DNA from: Martinezella lusitana
Lineage (GTDB): Bacteria > Pseudomonadota > Alphaproteobacteria > Rhizobiales > Rhizobiaceae
Assembly (NCBI RefSeq): GCF_010668395.1
Contig: NZ_WUEY01000009.1
Span: 124,001-188,000, forward strand
Direction of reading: 5' to 3'
DNA length: 64,000 bases
Shown: positions 56,946-64,000 of the stretch, piece after piece
Layout: the number at the start of each line of letters is the position of its first letter
How positions within the stretch are numbered: the first letter of the stretch is position 1
Made by a program: the position numbers and the translations under genes
Notes under the pieces: model-generated
Seen by the model: the letters and a program-made list of their open reading frames with translations, nothing else
What the model was told of the DNA's origin: nothing
Database searches by the model: none

Positions 56946-57758
56946 CTAATTCTCCAGCATTCGCCTCCTAAGCAGGCGATCAGTAAGAAGACCGAAAAGT
57001 AAGGCAAAGGCAGCGAAGCTTACAACGAACATCTTATCAACTAACTTGTCGCTATAGCTTTCAAAAAAAGCCGTCCTTAACCAATCAACACATACAAGGA
57101 GGGGGTTAAATGATAAAATGTACGATATGGATGGAGGGAGGTCAGATGCTACAAAGAAAACACCGGATGACACATAGAGAGCAATAATTAGTAACTGGTA
57201 TACTGTAAGGAAAAATGGTACCATAAGTGATATAACGGATACAAAAAATCCACACCCAATTGCTAAGAATAAGGTTACTAAGTATGCTTCTGTTGCTTGT
57301 TCCCAGTCGATTGGAAATGGATTCTCTCCGATTGCAGATAGAGACATTGTAACTAGAAATACAGTTACGAAAGCTGCAAGTATTTCAAGAAATGCTCGCC
57401 CCAATACGATATTCGCCACGTTAACGATTGGGAAAGCCAGCATTGCCTTATTTGTCAATAACGAGAATGCCATTGATCGCGACACATAAGAAAAAGCTAG
57501 ATAGGGAAGCACTCCTGTCATATAAAATACAGCTGCACTATCACCATATGGAGGGGGGCCTCGGTGGCCGGCGGTGTGGATGGCTAGAATGATACCCATA
57601 TGTGCAAATGGCCATAGTGGTACCATCATGAAGCCCAGCCCGTGGTTAAAAAAGCGGGTTCGCATATCACGAAGCATGACTGCAAACATTACGTTCGCCA
57701 TGTTTTTACATGCGACCAAAGATGTAGCACGCATACTTTGATTTGGCTGCGGGCTCAT
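56946..57758 (-). CDS. polysaccharide ABC-2 export permease (KpsM/Wzm type)
   Basis: 270 residues with six hydrophobic segments. FAVMLRDMRTRFFNHGLGFM before the first TM, then FYMTGVLPYLAFSYVSRSMA and the C-terminal ILSFNPLLVCVDWLRTAFFE. These are KpsM family features (export of capsule or O-antigen across the inner membrane). No KpsT-type ATPase gene is in the window, so the partner must be elsewhere. Confidence 0.85.
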   Translation of the reverse strand: MSPQPNQSMRATSLVACKNMANVMFAVMLRDMRTRFFNHGLGFMMVPLWPFAHMGIILAIHTAGHRGPPPYGDSAAVFYMTGVLPYLAFSYVSRSMAFSLLTNKAMLAFPIVNVANIVLGRAFLEILAAFVTVFLVTMSLSAIGENPFPIDWEQATEAYLVTLFLAIGCGFFVSVISLMVPFFLTVYQLLIIALYVSSGVFFVASDLPPSISYILSFNPLLVCVDWLRTAFFESYSDKLVDKMFVVSFAAFALLFGLLTDRLLRRRMLEN

Positions 57759-57828
57759 TGGAAATAACTTTCGCTACATTGCATATTGTGAGCCTTTCAA
57801 AATATTCTTGCTATGGCCGGGCTAAGAT

Positions 57829-58902
57829 TCAGTTATAATACTTAAATCTTATGTCTTGGGCCGCTTCTTCACACTCAATATCAATAATTCTATTCGATTG
57901 ATGCGTTTCTGTATTGGATGGCTTTTCGAGCAGCTTGTGTTTTTTGTCCTGATGAGTACCACAAGACCTAAGAAATATGGACATCACTGCGTTTATTCCT
58001 TCCTCGGAGACGTTCCGCCTATCTGTCGCAAAGTAGTTGCTTGGTGCTTGTGGGCCAGTAATTATTTCGTAGGCGGGAAAATAGAATACGTCGGACACAT
58101 TTTTAGTGACCTGCTCTGCAGCAACTCTCAATACGGACTTGCTCAGAGTTGTCGCAAGTAAGACGTGTTTGTCTGTAGCCGTTGCGACAAGTGGAACTGG
58201 AGACACTGTGAGGATTATTCTTAACGCTGGATTGAATTTTCTCAAGAGAGAGATTCCCTCCTCCAGGTCACCACAAATTTCGTCTACAGAAAAATTTATA
58301 AACTCATGGCGTGTTGGGTCGAATTTGCCGGCGATCGTTCCTGGGCAAGCTGGATAGACGGCACCGTCAATTTTTGATCGCCATGCCTCAGTTAGGCCCA
58401 ATGTGTATATCATTACCGTGCATTTACTAAAAGCCTCTCGGGTTGCAGCTAAATGTCGAGTAGTCAAAGCATCAAATTCATAATCGGAGATCGCCGGATA
58501 TCTTAAGCCTGGTCGGAACGGATCGATAATCCTGCTGTCAGAATACCAACGATCCTCCTGCGGAATAAACTCCCCGATAGCTCTGAGGATGAGTTGCTTA
58601 AATTGCCTGGCTGAATAGATATTCCCATATCCCGCGCTAAACTTTGCATAGCCCATATTTTCTGCAGGTATATCTGAGAATACGGGATGAGTGTATTCTG
58701 TCCTCAGATACGTAAATCCATTTCTCTCGATGTATGGGATCATGTTTGATGCAAAGCAGCTGCCGGCGGACGCTATCTTGTCTTCCAATAAAAGAAGTGG
58801 TTTGTTTCTGTCTGCGGCTACGAGGTCATCAATAGAAAGTTGACCATCGATAACTTTAGACCAAAATTGGCGCGGCGGGTACTGTTTGTATGGATGTGGC
58901 AT
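57829..58902 (-). CDS. GSCFA domain protein
   Basis: 357 residues. The naming motif AGSCFASNMIPYIERNGF is at residues ~45-62. TLGLTEAWRSKIDGAVYPACPGT and LTVSPVPLVATATDKHVLLATT are also conserved. GSCFA proteins relate to the SGNH hydrolase fold and are found with polysaccharide genes, where they may act as acyl esterases or transferases. AT-rich. It precedes the KpsM-type gene on the same strand. Confidence 0.85.
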   Translation of the reverse strand: MPHPYKQYPPRQFWSKVIDGQLSIDDLVAADRNKPLLLLEDKIASAGSCFASNMIPYIERNGFTYLRTEYTHPVFSDIPAENMGYAKFSAGYGNIYSARQFKQLILRAIGEFIPQEDRWYSDSRIIDPFRPGLRYPAISDYEFDALTTRHLAATREAFSKCTVMIYTLGLTEAWRSKIDGAVYPACPGTIAGKFDPTRHEFINFSVDEICGDLEEGISLLRKFNPALRIILTVSPVPLVATATDKHVLLATTLSKSVLRVAAEQVTKNVSDVFYFPAYEIITGPQAPSNYFATDRRNVSEEGINAVMSIFLRSCGTHQDKKHKLLEKPSNTETHQSNRIIDIECEEAAQDIRFKYYN

Positions 58903-58911
58903 GGTCGTTCG

Positions 58912-59670
58912 CTAATTCTCAATATGAGATCGACTAAAATGGTCGATCAGGAGATCGCAAATTTGCCGTCCGTATTCGGTATTCGCGTGGGTCACATCGT
59001 ATGCGTAGCAACTTGGTTTCAGAAATCCGGCGCTGTCAATAGCATCGGATGGGGGCGGAAGGAAGGCAACTGAGTTGCGCGCCGATGTTTCAGCATATAG
59101 ATCGCAGAGTACGCTCCATAGCTTGAGCCGAACGCGTGGTTGAGTTAGTGGTATGCTATCAAGAGGGAGTTGGCGTGCGGTAGCGTAGTCACTGAAATAT
59201 TTCTCTTTCTTGAGGACTTTCCTTATGAAGCCGTCATCTTCTTTTGGCGGCGGAGGAGCGCAAACTACAATGTCGCTTCCTACATACTTTAATTTTTTTA
59301 AGAGAATGTCCAACTCATTGAAGTTTTTATGTAGGATTTCACGGATTACCGTCTGCGGGATCAAAATTGAGTTTTCTATATCTATAGATTGATCATTTTT
59401 TGTTATGAAATCAAATGGATCGCCAGATTGGAAGAGAAATCTTGCCATATGTTGATTTCCATTCCAGAGTAATGCGACTTTTTTTTCCTCGCTAACTTCT
59501 ACTAAATCTGACCAATAACTTTCCCGACGTGGCCACTCTCCTGTAAGAACCCTAATTCGAGCTGAGTTATAGTGCACTTCGACTAACCTGTTTTGCTTGT
59601 CGGGAAGTGCTAAAGGCACCCCAAACACTGATACATGAGAGTTTCCTCCGATGATAATCTCGCTTTGCAT
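58912..59670 (-). CDS. SGNH-like hypothetical protein
   Basis: 252 residues. The N-terminus IIIGGNSHVSVFG resembles the first SGNH block with Ser in GNSH. The C-terminus CYAYDVTHANTEYGRQICDLLIDHF has the DxxH of block V. VCAPPPPKEDD may form block III. Taken together with the adjacent GSCFA gene this suggests a sugar acyl esterase or acyltransferase. Function inferred. The N-terminal 61 bases overlap another short frame. Confidence 0.65.
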   Translation of the reverse strand: MQSEIIIGGNSHVSVFGVPLALPDKQNRLVEVHYNSARIRVLTGEWPRRESYWSDLVEVSEEKKVALLWNGNQHMARFLFQSGDPFDFITKNDQSIDIENSILIPQTVIREILHKNFNELDILLKKLKYVGSDIVVCAPPPPKEDDGFIRKVLKKEKYFSDYATARQLPLDSIPLTQPRVRLKLWSVLCDLYAETSARNSVAFLPPPSDAIDSAGFLKPSCYAYDVTHANTEYGRQICDLLIDHFSRSHIEN

Positions 59671-59894
59671 TCTTGGCCGTCCGAAAAATTGCCTTCTATG
59701 AGATGAATTCCAGCCGTGGCAATAGCTGGTGACTTACGGAAGTCTGAAACGCTAAAGCCAAGTTGAATCAGCTTCTCCCCGTATTTCGTATCAACGAGAA
59801 CGCTTCCCTTTACGTTAGTGATTACGGTTGAAAATAAAAGGTATAGTTTCTTGAAAAGTAACAATTGGTCGTTTGCGGTGTGGAGTGCCGCCAT
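59610..59894 (-). pseudogene. 3' remnant of an unidentified gene
   Basis: 94 codons from the first ATG, but the frame is open upstream into transposase sequence without a start signal (...IADPSGKMAALHTANDQLLL). Hydrophobic middle (LFKKLYLLFSTVITNVKGSV). AT-rich like the polysaccharide genes. It appears to be the tail of a gene whose 5' part was replaced by the transposase fragment at 59912. I do not recognise the family. Confidence 0.5.
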
Positions 59895-59911
59895 TTTACC
59901 GGACGGGTCAG

Positions 59912-60003
59912 CTATTGAGACAATGCTTTGATAAACTCCCTTTGGGAGGCCATCTTCAGCGCTGAGTGAGGATGGATTTCGTTGTCGATGCTATGGAGGT
60001 GAC
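59912..60003 (-). pseudogene. C-terminal fragment of an IS3-type transposase
   Basis: Frame reads LHSIDNEIHPHSALKM, then ASQREFIKALSQ and stop. The xxxRPHSALxxxxPREF-like end is that of IS3-family orfB proteins, but it differs from both complete IS3 elements here. Everything upstream of it has been lost beyond 60049. Confidence 0.7.
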
Positions 60004-60097
60004 CTTGCCCCCAAGTTTTATCCAGCTTTGAGTTCGCTCCGGCGGTTTTTGAAGTGCACCCCGATTTTGGGCCAGCGAGAGCTGGAATTTTCCGGGG

Positions 60098-60862
60098 TTA
60101 GGGCTCAGGCGGCGGGGGTGCCGATGAGCCGTTCATGAGCGAAATCGGCACCTTATTGCCGATCGCGCTATGTGGCCGGAACTCGTTATAGTCTCTACGC
60201 CAATCCTCCATCTTTGCCCGTGCGTCGTCAAGGCTCATGAACCAGTGAGCGTTCAGGCACTCGGCGCGGAACTTGCCATTGAAACTCTCGATGTAGCTGT
60301 TGTCGGTCGGCTTGCCTGGTCGCGAGAAGTCGAGCACGACGCCCTTATGATAGGCCCACAGATCAAGGTCTCGGGAGATGAATTCGCTGCCATTGTCCAC
60401 ACGAATGGTGGCAGGGTAACCGACCTCCCGGCATACCCGTTCGAGCGTTTGGACCACGTCCTCGCCCTTGTAATTGAAGCGTGCATCGACCGTCGGCGAG
60501 AAGCGCGAGAAGGTGTCGACAACCGTCAGAACCCTGATTTTCCGGCCCGTGGCCAGCTGGTCGTGAACGAAGTCCATAGCCCAGACATGGTTGGAATGCG
60601 TCGGCTCCGTGCGGTCGGCGCGCAGCTTCGCCTTCACGCGACGCTTGGGAACCTTGTTGCGTAGCTGCAGGCCCATCTCCTTGTAAAGGCGATAGATTCG
60701 CTTTGGATTGACCATCCATCCGTCACGCCTGACCAGCACATGAACGCGCCGATAGCCATAACGCACCCGCGTCTGGCAGATGTCTTTGATCTTCAGCTTC
60801 AGTTCGGCCTGCTCGCCGCGCCGAGACTTGTAGACATAGAGCGACCGATCGATCTTCAGCAC
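60098..60862 (-). CDS. IS3-family orfB transposase (element B)
   Basis: 254 residues. DDE residues in VWAMDFVHDQ, TIRVDNGSEF and DNSYIESFNGKFRAEC. Very similar to the orfB of element A over its length (e.g. FVHDQLATGRKIRVLTVVDT). Normally made by frameshift from orfA, which is broken here. Confidence 0.9.
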   Translation of the reverse strand: MLKIDRSLYVYKSRRGEQAELKLKIKDICQTRVRYGYRRVHVLVRRDGWMVNPKRIYRLYKEMGLQLRNKVPKRRVKAKLRADRTEPTHSNHVWAMDFVHDQLATGRKIRVLTVVDTFSRFSPTVDARFNYKGEDVVQTLERVCREVGYPATIRVDNGSEFISRDLDLWAYHKGVVLDFSRPGKPTDNSYIESFNGKFRAECLNAHWFMSLDDARAKMEDWRRDYNEFRPHSAIGNKVPISLMNGSSAPPPPEP

Positions 60863-60936
60863 CGAGCATGCGCGCCGGATCGAGACCTTCCAGTCGGCCT
60901 TGACTGTGTCGACAAGCTTGCGCCTGCGAGCAGGCC

Positions 60937-61202
60937 TCAGAGCTTTTTTGACAGCACGTCCTGCAGCATCGCCTTATCCAGCGATAGGTCGGCGACGATC
61001 CGCTTCAGCTTGGCATTCTCTTCTTCGAGCTGCCGCAGACGCTTCATCTCCGAAGGCATCAGCCCCGCATATTTTTTCGCCAGTTGTAGAAGGTCGCATC
61101 GGAAATCCCGGCCTTGCGGCACACCTCGCCGATCGGCGTGCCATCCTCTGCCTGCTTCAACACGAATGCGATCTGTGCTTCCGAAAACTTCGAGGCCTTC
61201 AT
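60937..61202 (-). pseudogene. IS3-family orfA of element B, frameshifted
   Basis: Starts at 61202 in the normal orfA frame, and reads YNWRKN then runs to an early TGA. After CG there are six A residues before TATGCGG where seven would keep WRKKYAG. The second half (KKYAGLMPSEMKRLRQLEEE...) is intact in the next frame. Either a pseudogene or a sequencing slip. Confidence 0.75.
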
Positions 61203-61261
61203 CGAATTCTCCTCTTCTTCCCATCAGGGATCATAAGTGGAAAATTCCAGTTCCAAGTGGC

Positions 61262-61837
61262 CTAATTTAGCGGGGGCACTTCAGATCGAATGAAGGCAAG
61301 AAGCCTGTCGTAGCGGGGTTCCAGCCACCATGCTACATGTGCGACCCAAGACCCGAGTGTTCCGCGATCCAGCACAATCCCGTGTCCTGCAAAGATCTGG
61401 GTCTGCCGGTAGAGCGGAAGATGCCATGCGAACTTTGAGGTCACGACATGGGCTGCGAGCACAGTCGTCGCCATCCCGCCATCCATGAAGCGTGCCGGAG
61501 CTGGCGCCTGGGTGATCCCGGTCGTGCAAGCCCGGCAGGCATAGCGGGGACGAATGGTCCGCTTTACCCGGAGGATGGCAGGAACGATATCGAGCGCTTC
61601 GGTGGTTGTTTCTCCAACGCGGTGCACTTCTCCCGCGCAGCACGAGCATGTCTTGCTCTCTGGCTCTATGACAACATCATAGCGAGGCAGATGCTTGGGA
61701 AGAGCGCCGATATTATGGCCGGCAGATCGACGTGGCGCTGAAGGATGGCTTGGCAGGCGGTCATCGTTTGCGGCAGTCGGGATATCTGCGAGATCGCTCA
61801 GATCGAGGCTGGCTGCTTCGTACCGATCCGTGTCCAA
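61262..61837 (-). pseudogene. tnpC: IS66-B tnpC fragment, cut by IS3-B
   Basis: 191 codons. Contains zinc-finger-like CSCCAGE and YACRACTTGITQAPAPARFM segments and SKFAWHLPLYRQTQIFAGHG, but the DDE half is missing. The last codons (PPLN and stop) come from IS3-B sequence. The N-terminal coiled coil and FG-x-SSEK motif normally before CPCCGG are absent, so an internal deletion is likely too. Confidence 0.82.
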
Positions 61838-62139
61838 TCAAGGCCGGCGATCAGGAGGCCGAACTGCTCGGGCGACATCGTCATCGCCCCCTCCTTGATC
61901 GGCGGAAAAGCGAAGCGTCCATCTTCCAGCCACTTGGTCGCGAGGATCATTCCCGATCCATCCCAGTATAGGCACCGGAGACGGTCGCCCCGCTTGGCGC
62001 GAAACACGAAGATATCTCCGCAATAGGGGTCGGACGCCAGGGTAGACGCCACCAATGCGACGAGACCGTTCATACCCTTCCGAAAATCGACAGGCTGGGT
62101 CGCGACCATGATCCGCGGTATGGATGAAAAGGCGATCAA
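61798..62139 (-). CDS. tnpB: IS66 TnpB (element B)
   Basis: 113 residues starting at TTG 62139 (LIAFSSIPRIMVATQPVDFR...), which overlaps the tnpA stop (TTGA). TnpB motifs GMNGLVALVASTL, FVFRAKRGDRLRCLYWDGSG and ILATKWLEDGRFAFP. ATG 62109 is an alternative start. It looks complete, though the element cannot move. Confidence 0.85.
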   Translation of the reverse strand: MIAFSSIPRIMVATQPVDFRKGMNGLVALVASTLASDPYCGDIFVFRAKRGDRLRCLYWDGSGMILATKWLEDGRFAFPPIKEGAMTMSPEQFGLLIAGLDWTRIGTKQPASI

Positions 62140-62546
62140 CGCCTGCCTCGCAGAGCGAAGATGACCGCGCTTGCCAGAGATGGCGGGACCGATCCGTCGA
62201 TGATGGCGCACGCACCATCGACAGTGATCTCGATACGCCCACCGGATCCTCGAGCTTCGCTGCCCGGCAAGGTGCTGCCTTGCTCGACCACGATCGGGAC
62301 GAAGGCATTGCCTGTCGATCGTGGCAGCGATCCAGCAACCGTCAATCCGGCATTCTTCCGCCAAATCCCCATAAGGCCACGGCTGACACCGAACCGTCTG
62401 GCAACCTCAGAAATGTTGGCGCCGGTCTCGTTGCTGGCTGCAAGGATCTCAATCTTCTCCTCGTCTGACCAATTCCGTCGCTTGCGGCGCCCGGTGATGA
62501 GCTCCAGGCGCTGATACTCGCTGTCATCATGCATGGCATGATGCAT
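62136..62546 (-). CDS. tnpA: IS66 TnpA-like protein (element B)
   Basis: 136 residues. HTH region RKRRNWSDEEKIEILAASNE, TGANISEVARRFGVSRGLMG, then the usual C-terminal IEITVDGACAIIDGSVPP-type segment. Complete. It is followed by tnpB with overlapping stop/start. Confidence 0.85.
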   Translation of the reverse strand: MHHAMHDDSEYQRLELITGRRKRRNWSDEEKIEILAASNETGANISEVARRFGVSRGLMGIWRKNAGLTVAGSLPRSTGNAFVPIVVEQGSTLPGSEARGSGGRIEITVDGACAIIDGSVPPSLASAVIFALRGRR

Positions 62547-62692
62547 TGTATGATATTAGCAGCGCCATCCCAAAGCCTCCCGCCCACCGATCACCATCAA
62601 ACCCAGATGGTTCTGCCCTGAGTTTGCACATCAATGGAAGGTGGGGTGGTCGTCGCGCTCACCGTTGAACTTGCGTGGTGTTGGCTGAGGTA

Positions 62693-63114
62693 TCAGCCAG
62701 CAAGCACTTTGTCACAGTGGTGCCGTAGCGCTTTCGGGGCGGGTTCGGGCTGATCTCGCAAGATCGGCGTCATCGATATCGGTTTTTTTGACTGGGCTTT
62801 GGAAAGGGCTTCGCGGAGAATCTCGTTCTCCGACGTCTTGCGCCCAAGCTCGCGCACGCGATCTTCCAGCTTCTTCACCTCGGAACTGCCGATAACTGGC
62901 TCGCCAGAATCCACGGCCACCGCACCTCCCTCGCTCAGGAGCTTACGCCAGCGATACAAGAGGTTTGGCGCAACTCCATGTCGCCGCGCCGCAGAGGAAA
63001 CGGTCTCCCCCCGGAGGCATAGCTTTCCTCGATGATCTGCAGTTTGCGTTCCGTTGTCCAGCGTCGCCGAGAATCTCCCGTTGCTCGTTCACGGAAAAGT
63101 CGATCACAGATCAT
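62693..63114 (-). pseudogene. orphan IS2-type (IS3 family) orfA with frameshift
   Basis: Starts at 63114 (DSRRRWTTERKLQIIEESYAS) and shifts frame after SYASG, where six G residues replace five. The rest (LLYRWRKLLSEGGAVAV...) continues in the next frame to 62693. No orfB follows. The other part of the element is lost at the IS66-B end. Confidence 0.72.
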
Positions 63115-63679
63115 GGCGGCGAGGACAATGTGGGAGCGGAACGGCGCTTACGCTTTAGATCATCTCGCAACGCCATCACCGTTGCCAATTCAGGCGCCAC
63201 TGGGCCTATGACCGTTATGCGCGGTCCCTAATCTCGGCCTCAATTCAACCAGCAAGAACCTCCCCGGCATTCGACAGCGAGCTTCGTTCCGCACGCCGCT
63301 TCCAGTCACCGTTACCGGCAGGAACAGTGCTGACGGCGGGCGGGCCTTTGCCAATCGTCCAAGCGCCACAAGTTTAGCAAATCGCGGTCGACGCCCAACG
63401 CTTAGCCACGGCGAGATATCCACGTCGGGCTCCGCGCTCTCCGCAGGAATCTGTGACGTCTCCGTGTCAGTCCAATTCCGCCACTGGTGCCGACCGCTGA
63501 TCATCCCCGGGGCGACGGCACTTCCCATCATGCTTCGCTTCATGCCCGCCTTCGTCCGTGACTCTAAGCATGGCATCAGCTCATCTCCAATTACCGCGGC
63601 TAGCTCCTGTCACCGAAAGAGCCCTCTCGCGACGGGACGGGAATCACAAAAGGAAAGGTGGGGCGTTCGTAGCGCTCAC
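63115..63679 (-). mobile_element. remnant of IS66-family element C
   Basis: Outer end cgctcac at 63673-63679 with ggcgttcgtag (complement GTGAGCGCTACGAACGCC, IS66-like). The same motif ends element B at 62662. Contains only a broken tnpA-like frame. The rest is missing. Confidence 0.6.
63190..63576 (-). pseudogene. degenerate IS66 tnpA-like frame (element C)
   Basis: Translation ISGRHQWRNWTDTETSQIPA followed by ESAEPDVDIS resembles the IS66 OrfA motif GRRxRRxWTxEEKxxIVAESxEPG. After that the sequence is scrambled, and GRLAKARPPSALFLPVTVTG looks like its C-terminal part again. Shifts in frame make it non-functional. Confidence 0.55.
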
Positions 63680-64000
63680 GTTTTTTATGACTGCCTCGTG
63701 GTGGATTACTTCATGGCGTATTGGAGCGCCCGATCGACCTCCAAACACCTCGCATTTAATCGCAGCGGCAATGGAGGAGAAGCGGATAGCATGGTGCGGC
63801 ATCATTCCTTCGGCAATGGCGAGAGCGAAGCCGCCGTGGAAAATGTCTCCAGCGGCCAAGGTATCGGCGGCCTTGATGGCCAAGGTTGGACAATGCGTAA
63901 TCTGGTTGTTTTGCTCATCAAACCAGTAGCTGCCGGCCGCACCAGCGGTCACGCAGACGAAGGCTTGGGCGAACTTTTGCTTAAGATCGCGGACCATTTC
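63644..64000 (-). pseudogene. PfkB-family sugar kinase, 3' end replaced by IS66-C
   Basis: The frame enters from beyond the right edge. PfkB signature AADTLAAGDIFHGGFALAIA, where DTxxAGD is the ATP/phosphate-binding and base motif (here LAAGD rather than TGAGD), and CVTAGAAGSYWFDEQ before it. The last residues VSATNAPPFLL are coded by the IS66-C end, so the natural C-terminus is lost. Only a short tail is missing, so the protein might still fold. Confidence 0.8.

Larger units (their letters stand above)
60050..61283 (-). mobile_element. IS3-family element B, 1234 bp
   Basis: Imperfect ~47-bp inverted repeats beginning TGAAGTGC (left, plus strand 60050) and TGAAGTGC on the complement ending at 61283, with inner ctggaattttcc on both. 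Related to element A in length, orf layout and protein sequence. No target duplication, and one flank is a transposase remnant, the other an IS66 tnpC, so a rearrangement followed insertion. Confidence 0.83.
61284..62662 (-). mobile_element. remnant of IS66-family element B
   Basis: tnpA, tnpB and part of tnpC of a second IS66 type. Its outer end is probably cgctcac at 62656-62662 (GTGAGCG on the element strand), about 115 bases before tnpA. The inner end is lost at the IS3-B junction. Confidence 0.75.

Overview
The window looks like alphaproteobacterial DNA of the Rhizobium/Agrobacterium group. The evidence is an RopA-type porin, a PutA without its own DNA-binding domain beside a divergent Lrp-type PutR, a thiCOSGE operon behind a TPP riboswitch, isocitrate lyase divergent from an ScfR/RamB-type regulator, many LysR genes and solute-binding-protein ABC transporters, and rhizobial IS66 and IS3 elements. 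Whether this is chromosome or plasmid cannot be told from the sequence.

Layout. 1-6.5 kb: a catabolic operon (aldehyde dehydrogenase cut by the window edge, flavin monooxygenase of the luciferase type, alpha/beta hydrolase, carboxymuconolactone-decarboxylase-like protein) followed by a polar-amino-acid-type ABC importer. 6.8-17.6 kb: LysR regulators, an HPP-CBS membrane protein, putA/putR, a tautomerase, a DUF1989 protein and a small exported glycine-rich protein. 17.7-22.4 kb: thiamine biosynthesis. 22.5-27.1 kb: a glycosyltransferase-like gene, a major porin, an orphan TetR and a four-EF-hand protein. 27.4-31.7 kb: a five-gene unit of an ECF-like sigma factor, a one-TM protein that may be its anti-sigma factor, a periplasmic sensor-like protein, DUF1800 and DUF1501. 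31.7-41.4 kb: an AraC regulator facing two paralogous aldehyde dehydrogenases, a complete branched-chain-type ABC importer and a coniferyl-alcohol-dehydrogenase-like SDR, which together read as uptake and stepwise oxidation of an aromatic alcohol or aldehyde. 41.6-47.3 kb: aceA with its regulator and an MsbA-type exporter.

47.6-59.9 kb is clearly more AT-rich, uses different codons, and carries surface-polysaccharide genes: two glycosyltransferase/capsule-type proteins, a CatB-like acetyltransferase, a KpsM-like export permease, GSCFA and SGNH-like proteins, and an exported beta-helix protein. It is split by insertion sequences.

51.4-63.7 kb holds the mobile elements. There are two related IS3-family elements (1236 and 1234 bp). 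The first is bordered by extra copies of its own ends, and the second has a frameshifted orfA. One complete IS66 has an 8-bp target duplication and a fourth ORF. Two further IS66 elements are broken, and there is an orphan IS2-type orfA. The last IS66 end cuts the 3' end of a PfkB-family kinase gene that runs off the window.
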